Below, in pieces: positions 24,244 through 36,146 of a stretch of DNA of 64,000 nucleotides; position 1 is the stretch's first letter, and the number at the start of each line of letters is the position of its first letter. The stretch spans positions 2,356,001 through 2,420,000 of the forward strand of contig CAUVYP010000586.1 in assembly GCA_963556195.1 (NCBI GenBank), given 5' to 3'. A program made the position numbers and the translations under genes. The notes beneath the pieces are model-generated. The model was given only the letters and a program-made list of their open reading frames with translations. It was not told the origin of the DNA and searched no databases. Source of the DNA: Sepiola atlantica. Lineage: Eukaryota > Mollusca > Cephalopoda > Sepiida > Sepiolidae.

Positions 24244-25730
24244 TTAGCGCGTTTTAAAGTTGATATCGCTTTTGTTTATAACTTCCACATTTATTCGAAT
24301 TGTGCAACGAAACTTTGCACAGATTAGCGGAGTCACATTTTCTACTGAAGTACCAAGTTTCAGAAGTGCAGCTCTTGTACTGCCGGAGCATGTCGATACA
24401 AACTGAATACGCAAACTATCAACAAAATTTAGTGCGATTCAAAGTTGATATCGCTTTTGTTTATAACTTCACCATTCTTTTGAATTGTGCAACGAAACTT
24501 TGCAGAGATAAGCGGAGTCACATGCTCTACTGAAGTACCAAGTCTCAGAAGTGCAGCTCTTTTACTGCCGGAGATATGTCGATACAAACTGAATACGCAA
24601 AACATCAACAAAATTTAGCGCGTTTTAAAGTGGATATCGCTTTTGTTTATAACTTCCACATTTATTCGAATTGTGCAACGAAACTTTGCAGACCGTCGCG
24701 GAGACACACGTTCTACTGAAGTACCAAGTTTCAGAAGTGCAGCTCTTGTAATGCCGGAGATATGTCGATACAAACTGAATACGCAAAACATCAACTAAAT
24801 TTAGCGCGTTTTAAAGTTGATATCGCTTTTGTTTATAACTTCCACATTTATTCGAATTGTGCAACGAAACTTTGCACAGATTAGCGGAGTCACATTTTCT
24901 ACTGAAGTACCAAGTTTCAGAAGTGCAGCTCTTGTACTGCCGGAGATATGTCGATACAAACTGAATACGCAAACTATCAACAAAATTTAGTGCGATTTAA
25001 AGTTGATATCGCTTTTGTTTATAACTTCCACATTTATTCGAATTGTGCAACGAAACTTTGCAGAGATAAGCGGAGTCACATGCTCTACTGAAGTACCAAG
25101 TTTCAGAAGTGCAGCTCTTTTACTGCCGGAGATATGTCGATACAAACTGAATACGCAAAACATCAACAAAATTTAGCGCGTTTTAAAGTTGATATCGCTT
25201 TTGTTTATAACTTCCACATTTATTCGAATTGTGCAACGAAACTTTGCAGACAGTCGCGGATGGGCTTTTTCTACTGAAGTACCAAGTTTCAGAAGTGCAG
25301 CTCTTGTACTGCCGGAGATATGTCGATACAAACTGAATACGCAAAACATCAACAAAATTTAGCGCGTTTTAAAGTTGATATCGCTTTTGTTTATAACTTC
25401 CACATTTATTCGAATTGTGCAACGAAACTTTGCACAGATTAGCGGAGTCACATTTTCTACTGAAGTACCAAGTTTCAGAAGGGCAGCTCTTGTACTGCCG
25501 GAGATATGTCGATACAAACTGAATACGCAAACTATCAACAAAATTTAGTGCGATTTAAAGTTGATATCGCTTTTGTTTATAACTTCACCATTCTTTTGAA
25601 TTGTGCAACGAAACTTTGCAGAGATAAGCGGAGTCACATGCTCTACTGAAGTACCAAGTCTCAGAAGTGCAGCTCTTTTACTGCCGGAGATATGTCGATA
25701 CAAACTGAATACGCAAAACATCAACAAAAT
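24244..25730. repeat. 12-mer HOR, copy 2 (partial, 8 monomers)
   Basis: Begins with the deletion monomer 24,244-24,428 ('ggagcatg' at 24,389, matching 22,158) and the same 'gcgattcaaag' neighbour. Order then follows copy 1: P, L, G/A hybrid, H, L with 'gggcagctc', G. At 25,731 an A-block monomer takes the place of P, which begins the next 5-mer series. Confidence 0.87.
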
Positions 25731-26288
25731 TTAGCGCGTTTTAAAGTGGATATCGCTTTTGTTTATAACTTCCACATTTATTCGAATTGTGCAACGAAAC
25801 TTTGCACAGATTAGCGGAGTCACATTTTCTACTGAAGTACCAAGTTTCAGAAGTGCAGCTCTTGTACTGCCGGAGATATGTCGATACAAACTGAATACGC
25901 AAACTATCAACAAAATTTAGTGCGATTTAAAGTTGATATCGCTTTTGTTTATAACTTCCACATTTATTCGAATTGTGCAACGAAACTTCGCAGAGATAAG
26001 CGGAGTCACATGCTCTACTGAAGTACCAAGTTTCAGAAGTGCAGCTCTTTTACTGCCGGAGATATGTCGATACAAACTGAATACGCAAATCATCAACAAA
26101 ATTTAGCGCGTTTTAAAGTTGATATCGCTTTTGTTTATAACTTCCACATTTATTCGAATTGTGCAACGAAACTTTGCAGACAGTCGCGGATGGGCTTTTT
26201 CTACTGAAGTACCAAGTTTCAGAAGTGCAGCTCTTGTACTGCCGGAGATATGTCGATACAAACTGAATACGCAAAACATCAACAAAAT
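25359..26288. repeat. 5-mer HOR with class H, copy 1 (930 bp)
   Basis: Order L-G-L-G/A hybrid-H. Compared with the upstream 6-mer L-G-P-L-G/A-H, this 5-mer lacks one monomer, and its third monomer joins the 'agtgg' lead usually seen with P to an A-type block. That is the product expected from unequal exchange inside the 6-mer. The fourth monomer has private 'aacttcgcagag' near 25,988 and 'cgcaaatcatc' near 26,089. Confidence 0.83.
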
Positions 26289-27218
26289 TTAGCGCGTTTT
26301 AAAGTTGATATCGCTTTTGTTTATAACTTCCACATTTATTCGAATTGTGCAACGAAACTTTGCACAGATTAGCGGAGTCACATTTTCTACTGAAGTACCA
26401 AGTTTCAGAAGGGCAGCTCTTGTACTGCCGGAGATATGTCGATACAAACTGAATACGCAAACTATCAACAAAATTTAGTGGGATTTAAAGTTGATATCGC
26501 TTTTGTTTATAACTTCACCATTCTTTTGAATTGTGCAACGAAACTTTGCAGAGATAAGCGGAGTCACATGCTCTACTGAAGTACCAAGTCTCAGAAGTGC
26601 AGCTCTTTTACTGCCGGAGATATGTCGATACAAACTGAATACGCAAAACATCAACAAAATTTAGCGCGTTTTAAAGTGGATATCGCTTTTGTTTATAACT
26701 TCCACATTTATTCGAATTGTGCAACGAAACTTTGCACAGATTAGCGGAGTCACATTTTCTACTGAAGTACCAAGTTTCAGAAGTGCAGCTCTTGTACTGC
26801 CGGAGATATGTCGATACAAACTGAATACGCAAACTATCAACAAAATTTAGTGCGATTTAAAGTTGATATCGCTTTTGTTTATAACTTCCACATTTATTCG
26901 AATTGTGCAACGAAACTTTGCAGAGATAAGCGGAGTCACATGCTCTACTGAAGTACCAAGTTTCAGAAGTGCAGCTCTTGTACTGCCGGAGATATGTCGA
27001 TACAAACTGAATACGCAAAACATCAACAAAATTTAGCGCGTTTTAAAGTTGATATCGCTTTTGTTTATAACTTCCACATTTATTCGAATTGTGCAACGAA
27101 ACTTTGCAGACAGTCGCGGATGGGCTTTTTCTACTGAAGTACCAAGTTTCAGAAGTGCAGCTCTTGTACTGCCGGAGATATGTCGATACAAACTGAATAC
27201 GCAAAACATCAACAAAAT
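26289..27218. repeat. 5-mer HOR with class H, copy 2 (930 bp)
   Basis: Same order as the previous 930 bp. A private 'agtgggattt' lies near 26,479, and the hybrid monomer reads 'cttgtactgcc' instead of 'cttttactgcc' near 26,979. Confidence 0.83.
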
Positions 27219-28148
27219 TTAGCGCGTTTTAAAGTTGATATCGCTTTTGTTTATAACTTCCACATTTATTCGAATTGTGCAACGAAACTTTGCACAGATT
27301 AGCGGAGTCACATTTTCTACTGAAGTACCAAGTTTCAGAAGGGCAGCTCTTGTACTGCCGGAGATATGTCGATACAAACTGAATACGCAAACTATCAACA
27401 AAATTTAGTGCGATTTAAAGTTGATATCGCTTTTGTTTATAACTTCACCATTCTTTTGAATTGTGCAACGAAACTTTGCAGAGATAAGCGGAGTCACATG
27501 CTCTACTTAAGTACCAAGTCTCAGAAGTGCAGCTCTTTTACTGCCGGAGATATGTCGATACAAACTGAATACGCAAAACATCAACAAAATTTAGCGCGTT
27601 TTAAAGTGGATATCGCTTTTGTTTATAACTTCCACATTTATTCGAATTGTGCAACGAAACTTTGCAGACCGTCGCGGAGACACACGTTCTACTGAAGTAC
27701 CAAGTTTCAGAAGTGCAGCTCTTGTACTGCCGGAGATATGTCGATACAAACTGAATACGCAAACTATCAACAAAATTTAGTGCGATTTAAAGTTGATATC
27801 GCTTTTGTTTATAACTTCCACATTTATTCGAATTGTGCAACGAAACTTTGCAGACAGTCGCGGATAGGCCTTTTCTACTGAAGTACCAAGTTTCAGAAGT
27901 GCAGCTCTTGTACTGCCGGAGATATGTCGATACAAACTGAATACGCAAAACATCAACAAAATTTAGCGCGTTTTAAAGTTGATATCGCTTTTGTTTATAA
28001 CTTCCACATTTATTCGAATTGTGCAACGAAACTTTGCAGACAGTCGCGGATGGGCTTTTTCTACTGAAGTACCAAGTTTCAGAAGTGCAGCTCTTGTACT
28101 GCCGGAGATATGTCGATACAAACTGAATACGCAAAACATCAACAAAAT
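27219..28148. repeat. 5-mer HOR with class H, diverged copy 3 (930 bp)
   Basis: Order L-G-P-Q-H: the third block is P and the fourth is Q, so two blocks have been exchanged relative to the previous copies while monomer spacing is kept. The G monomer (27,405-27,590) has 'ctacttaag' at 27,508 in place of 'ctactgaag'. This removes a forward-strand TGA and creates a reverse-strand TAA. Confidence 0.8.
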
Positions 28149-30194
28149 TTAGCGCGTTTTAAAGTTGATATCGCTTTTGTTTATAACTTCCACATTTATT
28201 CGAATTGTGCAACGAAACTTTGCACAGATTAGCGGAGTCACATTTTCTACTGAAGTACCAAGTTTCAGAAGGGCAGCTCTTGTACTGCCGGAGATATGTC
28301 GATACAAACTGAATACGCAAACTATCAACAAAATTTAGTGCGATTTAAAGTTGATATCGCTTTTGTTTATAACTTCACCATTCTTTTGAATTGTGCAACG
28401 AAACTTTGCAGAGATAAGCGGAGTCACATGCTCTACTGAAGTACCAAGTCTCAGAAGTGCAGCTCTTTTACTGCCGGAGATATGTCGATACAAACTGAAT
28501 ACGCAAAACATCAACAAAATTTAGCGCGTTTTAAAGTGGATATCGCTTTTGTTTATAACTTCCACATTTATTCGAATTGTGCAACGAAACTTTGCAGACC
28601 GTCGCGGAGACACACGTTCTACTGAAGTACCAAGTTTCAGAAGTGCAGCTCTTGTACTGCCGGAGATATGTCGATACAAACTGAATACGCAAACTATCAA
28701 CAAAATTTAGTGCGATTTAAAGTTGATATCGCTTTTGTTTATAACTTCCACATTTATTCGAATTGTGCAACGAAACTTAGCAGAGAAAAGCGGAGTCACA
28801 TGCTCTTCTGAAGTACCAAGTTTCAGAAGTGCAGCTCTTTTACTGCCGGAGATATGTCGATACAAACTGAATACGCAAAACATCAACAAAATTTAGCGCG
28901 TTTTAAAGTGGATATCGCTTTTGTTTATAACTTCCACATTTATTCGAATTGTGCAACGAAACTTTGCAGACAGTCGCGGATAGGCCTTTTCTACTGAAGT
29001 ACCAAGTTTCAGAAGTGCAGCTCTTGTACTGCCGGAGATATGTCGATACAAACTGAATACGCAAAACATCAACAAAATTTAGCGCGTTTTAAAGTTGATA
29101 TCGCTTTTGTTTATAACTTCCACATTTATTCGAATTGTGCAACGAAACTTTGCACAGATTAGCGGAGTCACATTTTCTACTGAAGTACCAAGTTTCAGAA
29201 GTGCAGCTCTTGTACTGCCGGAGATATGTCGATACAAACTGAATACGCAAAACATCAACAAAATTTAGCGCGTTTTAAAGTTGATATCGCTTTTGTTTAT
29301 AACTTCCACATTTATTCGAATTGTGCAACGAAACTTTGCAGACAGTCGCGGATAGGCCTTTTCTACTGAAGTACCAAGTTTCAGAAGTGCAGCTCTTGTA
29401 CTGCCGGAGATATGTCGATACAAACTGAATACGCAAAACATCAACAAAATTTAGCGCGTTTTAAAGTTGATATCGCTTTTGTTTATAACTTCCACATTTA
29501 TTCGAATTGTGCAACGAAACTTTGCACAGATTAGCGGAGTCACATTTTCTACTGAAGTACCAAGTTTCAGAAGTGCAGCTCTTGTACTGCCGGAGATATG
29601 TCGATACAAACTGAATACGCAAAACATCAACAAAATTTAGCGCGTTTTAAAGTTGATATCGCTTTTGTTTATAACTTCCACATTTATTCGAATTGTGCAA
29701 CGAAACTTTGCACAGATTAGCGGAGTCACATTTTCTACTGAAGTACCAAGTTTCAGAAGTGCAGCTCTTGTACTGCCGGAGATATGTCGATACAAACTGA
29801 ATACGCAAACTATCAACAAAATTTAGTGCGATTTAAAGTTGATATCGCTTTTGTTTATAACTTCCACATTTATTCGAATTGTGCAACGAAACTTTGCAGA
29901 GATAAGCGGAGTCACATGCTCTACTGAAGTACCAAGTTTCAGAAGTGCAGCTCTTTTACTGCCGGAGATATGTCGATACAAACTGAATACGCAAAACATC
30001 AACAAAATTTAGCGCGTTTTAAAGTTGATATCGCTTTTGTTTATAACTTCCACATTTATTCGAATTGTGCAACGAAACTTTGCAGACAGTCGCGGATGGG
30101 CTTTTTATACTGAAGTACCAAGTTTCAGAAGTGCAGCTCTTGTACTGCCGGAGATATGTCGATACAAACTGAATACGCAAAACATCAACAAAAT
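28149..30194. repeat. 11-mer HOR, copy 1 (2,046 bp)
   Basis: Order L-G-P-G/A-Q-A-Q-A-L-G/A-H. The first L carries 'gggcagctc'. The first G/A monomer has 'aacttagcagag' with 'gctcttctgaag', plus a private 'gagaaaagcgg' near 28,785. The terminal H has 'ttttatactg' at 30,107, a change shared with later copies. Confidence 0.9.
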
Positions 30195-32240
30195 TTAGCG
30201 CGTTTTAAAGTTGATATCGCTTTTGTTTATAACTTCCACATTTATTCGAATTGTGCAACGAAACTTTGCACAGATTAGCGGAGTCACATTTTCTACTGAA
30301 GTACCAAGTTTCAGAAGGGCAGCTCTTGTACTGCCGGAGATATGTCGATACAAACTGAATACGCAAACTATCAACAAAATTTAGTGCGATTTAAAGTTGA
30401 TATCGCTTTTGTTTATAACTTCACCATTCTTTTGAATTGTGCAACGAAACTTTGCAGAGATAAGCGGAGTCACATGCTCTACTGAAGTACCAAGTCTCAG
30501 AAGTGCAGCTCTTTTACTGCCGGAGATATGTCGATACAAACTGAATACGCAAAACATCAACAAAATTTAGCGCGTTTTAAAGTGGATATCGCTTTTGTTT
30601 ATAACTTCCACATTTATTCGAATTGTGCAACGAAACTTTGCAGACCGTCGCGGAGACACACGTTCTACTGAAGTACCAAGTTTCAGAAGTGCAGCTCTTG
30701 TACTGCCGGAGATATGTCGATACAAACTGAATACGCAAACTATCAACAAAATTTAGTGCGATTTAAAGTTGATATCGCTTTTGTTTATAACTTCCACATT
30801 TATTCGAATTGTGCAACGAAACTTAGCAGAGATAAGCGGAGTCACATGCTCTTCTGAAGTACCAAGTTTCAGAAGTGCAGCTCTTTTACTGCCGGAGATA
30901 TGTCGATACAAACTGAATACGCAAAACATCAACAAAATTTAGCGCGTTTTAAAGTGGATATCGCTTTTGTTTATAACTTCCACATTTATTCGAATTGTGC
31001 AACGAAACTTTGCAGACAGTCGCGGATAGGCCTTTTCTACTGAAGTACCAAGTTTCAGAAGTGCAGCTCTTGTACTGCCGGAGATATGTCGATACAAACT
31101 GAATACGCAAAACATCAACAAAATTTAGCGCGTTTTAAAGTTGATATCGCTTTTGTTTATAACTTCCACATTTATTCGAATTGTGCAACGAAACTTTGCA
31201 CAGATTAGCGGAGTCACATTTTCTACTGAAGTACCAAGTTTCAGAAGTGCAGCTCTTGTACTGCCGGAGATATGTCGATACAAACTGAATACGCAAAACA
31301 TCAACAAAATTTAGCGCGTTTTAAAGTTGATATCGCTTTTGTTTATAACTTCCACATTTATTCGAATTGTGCAACGAAACTTTGCAGACAGTCGCGGATA
31401 GGCCTTTTCTACTGAAGTACCAAGTTTCAGAAGTGCAGCTCTTGTACTGCCGGAGATATGTCGATACAAACTGAATACGCAAAACATCAACAAAATTTAG
31501 CGCGTTTTAAAGTTGATATCGCTTTTGTTTATAACTTCCACATTTATTCGAATTGTGCAACGAAACTTTGCACAGATTAGCGGAGTCACATTTTCTACTG
31601 AAGTACCAAGTTTCAGAAGTGCAGCTCTTGTACTGCCGGAGATATGTCGATACAAACTGAATACGCAAAACATCAACAAAATTTAGCGCGTTTTAAAGTT
31701 GATATCGCTTTTGTTTATAACTTCCACATTTATTCGAATTGTGCAACGAAACTTTGCACAGATTAGCGGAGTCACATTTTCTACTGAAGTACCAAGTTTC
31801 AGAAGTGCAGCTCTTGTACTGCCGGAGATATGTCGATACAAACTGAATACGCAAACTATCAACAAAATTTAGTGCGATTTAAAGTTGATATCGCTTTTGT
31901 TTATAACTTCCACATTTATTCGAATTGTGCAACGAAACTTTGCAGAGATAAGCGGAGTCACATGCTCTACTGAAGTACCAAGTTTCAGAAGTGCAGCTCT
32001 TTTACTGCCGGAGATATGTCGATACAAACTGAATACGCAAAACATCAACAAAATTTAGCGCGTTTTAAAGTTGATATCGCTTTTGTTTATAACTTCCACA
32101 TTTATTCGAATTGTGCAACGAAACTTTGCAGACAGTCGCGGATGGGCTTTTTATACTGAAGTACCAAGTTTCAGAAGTGCAGCTCTTGTACTGCCGGAGA
32201 TATGTCGATACAAACTGAATACGCAAAACATCAACAAAAT
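30195..32240. repeat. 11-mer HOR, copy 2 (2,046 bp)
   Basis: Same order as copy 1, with the 'ttttatactg' change in H at 32,153, exactly 2,046 bp from 30,107. It differs from copy 1 by 'gagataagcgg' where copy 1 has 'gagaaaagcgg'. Confidence 0.9.
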
Positions 32241-32798
32241 TTAGCGCGTTTTAAAGTTGATATCGCTTTTGTTTATAACTTCCACATTTATTCGAATTGT
32301 GCAACGAAACTTTGCACAGATTAGCGGAGTCACATTTTCTACTGAAGTACCAAGTTTCAGAAGGGCAGCTCTTGTACTGCCGGAGATATGTCGATACAAA
32401 CTGAATACGCAAACTATCAACAAAATTTAGTGCGATTTAAAGTTGATATCGCTTTTGTTTATAACTTCCACATTTATTCGAATTGTGCAACGAAACTTAG
32501 CAGAGATAAGCGGAGTCACATGCTCTTCTGAAGTACCAAGTTTCAGAAGTGCAGCTCTTTTACTGCCGGAGATATGTCGATACAAACTGAATACGCAAAA
32601 CATCAACAAAATTTAGCGCGTTTTAAAGTGGATATCGCTTTTGTTTATAACTTCCACATTTATTCGAATTGTGCAACGAAACTTTGCAGACAGTCGCGGA
32701 TAGGCCTTTTCTACTGAAGTACCAAGTTTCAGAAGTGCAGCTCTTGTACTGCCGGAGATATGTCGATACAAACTGAATACGCAAAACATCAACAAAAT
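32241..32798. repeat. Junction between 11-mer and 18-mer domains (3 monomers)
   Basis: An L monomer with 'gggcagctc' that begins a third 11-mer is followed directly by the G/A and Q monomers that normally stand three places later. Two monomers (G and P) of the 11-mer are therefore missing at 32,427. The pair 32,427-32,798 is repeated at 37,449-37,820. Confidence 0.8.
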
Positions 32799-35700
32799 TT
32801 AGCGCGTTTTAAAGTTGATATCGCTTTTGTTTATAACTTCCACATTTATTCGAATTGTGCAACGAAACTTTGCACAGATTAGCGGAGTCACATTTTCTAC
32901 TGAAGTACCAAGTTTCAGAAGTGCAGCTCTTGTACTGCCGGAGATATGTCGATACAAACTGAATACGCAAACTATCAACAAAATTTAGTGCGATTTAAAG
33001 TTAGTATCGCTTTTGTTTATAACTTCACCATTCTTTAGAATTGTGCAACGAAACTTTGCAGAGATAAGCAGAGTAACATGCTCTACTGAAGTACCAAGTT
33101 TAAGAAGTGCAGCTCTTTTACTGCCGGAGATATGTCGATACAAACTGAATACGCAAAACATCAACAAAATTTAGCGCGTTTTAAAGTGGATATCGCTTTT
33201 GTTTATAACTTCCACATTTATTCGAATTGTGCAACGAAACTTTGCACAGATTAGCGGAGTCACATTTTCTACTGAAGTACCAAGTTTCAGAAGTGCAGCT
33301 CTTGTACTGCCGGAGATATGTCGATACAAACTGAATACGCAAAACATCAACAAAATTTAGCGCGTTTTAAAGTTGATATCGCTTTTGTTTATAACTTCCA
33401 CATTTATTCGAATTGTGCAACGAAACTTTGCAGACAGTCGCGGATAGGCCTTTTCTACTGAAGTACCAAGTTTCAGAAGTGCAGCTCTTGTACTGCCGGA
33501 GATATGTCGATACAAACTGAATACGCAAAACATCAACAAAATTTAGCGCGTTTTAAAGTTGATATCGCTTTTGTTTATAACTTCCACATTTATTCGAATT
33601 GTGCAACGAAACTTTGCACAGATTAGCGGAGTCACATTTTCTACTGAAGTACCAAGTTTCAGAAGTGCAGCTCTTGTACTGCCGGAGATATGTCGATACA
33701 AACTGAATACGCAAAACATCAACAAAATTTAGCGCGTTTTAAAGTTGATATCGCTTTTGTTTATAACTTCCACATTTATTCGAATTGTGCAACGAAACTT
33801 TGCACAGATTAGCGGAGTCACATTTTCTACTGAAGTACCAAGTTTCAGAAGTGCAGCTCTTGTACTGCCGGAGATATGTCGATACAAACTGAATACGCAA
33901 ACTATCAACAAAATTTAGTGCGATTTAAAGTTGATATCGCTTTTGTTTATAACTTCCACATTTATTCGAATTGTGCAACGAAACTTTGCAGAGATAAGCG
34001 GAGTCACATGCTCTTCTGAAGTACCAAGTTTCAGAAGTGCAGCTCTTTTACTGCCGGAGATATGTCGATACAAACTGAATACGCAAAACATCAACAAAAT
34101 TTAGCGCGTTTTAAAGTGGATATCGCTTTTGTTTATAACTTCCACATTTATTCGAATTGTGCAACGAAACTTTGCAGACAGTCGCGGATAGGCCTTTTCT
34201 ACTGAAGTACCAAGTTTCAGAAGTGCAGCTCTTGTACTGCCGGAGATATGTCGATACAAACTGAATACGCAAAACATCAACAAAATTTAGCGCGTTTTAA
34301 AGTTGATATCGCTTTTGTTTATAACTTCCACATTTATTCGAATTGTGCAACGAAACTTTGCACAGATTAGCGGAGTCACATTTTCTACTGAAGTACCAAG
34401 TTTCAGAAGTGCAGCTCTTGTACTGCCGGAGATATGTCGATACAAACTGAATACGCAAAACATCAACAAAATTTAGCGCGTTTTAAAGTTGATATCGCTT
34501 TTGTTTATAACTTCCACATTTATTCGAATTGTGCAACGAAACTTTGCAGACAGTCGCGGATAGGCCTTTTCTACTGAAGTACCAAGTTTCAGAAGTGCAG
34601 CTCTTGTACTGCCGGAGATATGTCGATACAAACTGAATACGCAAAACATCAACAAACTTTAGCGCGTTTTAAAGTTGATATCGCTTTTGTTTATAACTTC
34701 CACATTTATTCGAATTGTGCAACGAAACTTTGCACAGATTAGCGGAGTCACATTTTCTACTGAAGTACCAAGTTTCAGAAGTGCAGCTCTTGTACTGCCG
34801 GAGATATGTCGATACAAACTGAATACGCAAAACATCAACAAAATTTAGCGCGTTTTAAAGTTGATATCGCTTTTGTTTATAACTTCCACATTTATTCGAA
34901 TTGTGCAACGAAACTTTGCACAGATTAGCGGAGTCACATTTTCTACTGAAGTACCAAGTTTCAGAAGTGCAGCTCTTGTACTGCCGGAGATATGTCGATA
35001 CAAACTGAATACGCAAACTATCAACAAAATTTAGTGCGATTTAAAGTTGATATCGCTTTTGTTTATAACTTCCACATTTATTCGAATTGTGCAACGAAAC
35101 TTTGCAGAGATAAGCGGAGTCACATGCTCTTCTGAAGTACCAAGTTTCAGAAGTGCAGCTCTTTTACTGCCGGAGATATGTCGATACAAACTGAATACGC
35201 AAAACATCAACAAAATTTAGCGCGTTTTAAAGTGGATATCGCTTTTGTTTATAACTTCCACATTTATTCGAATTGTGCAACGAAACTTTGCACAGATTAG
35301 CGGAGTCACATTTTCTACTGAAGTACCAAGTTTCAGAAGTGCAGCTCTTGTACTGCCGGAGATATGTCGATACAAACTGAATACGCAAACTATCAACAAA
35401 ATTTAGTGCGATTTAAAGTTGATATCGCTTTTGTTTATAACTTCACCATTCTTTAGAATTGTGCAACGAAACTTTGCAGAGATAAGCGGGGTCACATGCT
35501 CTACTGAAGTACCAAGTTTCAGAAATGCAGCTCTTTTACTGCCGGAGATATGTCGATACAAACTGAATACGCAAAACATCAACAAAATTTAGCGCGTTTT
35601 AAAGTGGATATCGCTTTTGTTTATAACTTCCACATTTATTCGAATTGTGCAACGAAACTTTGCACAGATTAGCGGAGTCACATTTTCTACTGAAGTACCA

Positions 35701-36146
35701 AGTTTCAGAAGTGCAGCTCTTGTACTGCCGGAGATATGTCGATACAAACTGAATACGCAAAACATCAACAAAATTTAGCGCGTTTTAAAGTTGATATCGC
35801 TTTTGTTTATAACTTCCACATTTATTCGAATTGTGCAACGAAACTTTGCAGACAGTCGCGGATAGGCCTTTTCTACTGAAGTACCAAGTTTCAGAAGTGC
35901 AGCTCTTGTACTGCCGGAGATATGTCGATACAAACTGAATACGCAAAACATCAACAAAATTTAGCGCGTTTTAAAGTTGATATCGCTTTTGTTTATAACT
36001 TCCACATTTATTCGAATTGTGCAACGAAACTTTGCACAGATTAGCGGAGTCACATTTTCTACTGAAGTACCAAGTTTCAGAAGTGCAGCTCTTGTACTGC
36101 CGGAGATATGTCGATACAAACTGAATACGCAAAACATCAACAAAAT
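32799..36146. repeat. 18-mer HOR, copy 1 (3,348 bp)
   Basis: Order L-G-A-Q-A-L-G/A-Q-A-Q-A-L-G/A-L-G-A-Q-A. Markers are 'gataagcagagtaac' in the first G (near 33,063), 'caacaaactttag' near 34,653 and 'cagaaatgcagc' near 35,522. It differs from the other two copies by 'gtttataac' in its sixth monomer (they have 'gtgtataac') and by a private 'gtttaagaag' near 33,098. It therefore branches outside the copy 2/copy 3 pair. Confidence 0.9.

Noticed and set aside
27366..27695. Forward 109-codon ORF as a gene
   Set aside because: It is two ordinary satellite monomers joined by loss of one TGA codon at 27,508. The same sequence elsewhere is interrupted.
30009..30194. Missing reverse ORFs in some monomers as a sign of inserted DNA
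   Set aside because: The monomers are present and full length. The frame is shortened by 'caactaaat' or 'caaccaaat' at the start, or by stops such as 'ttatactg'.
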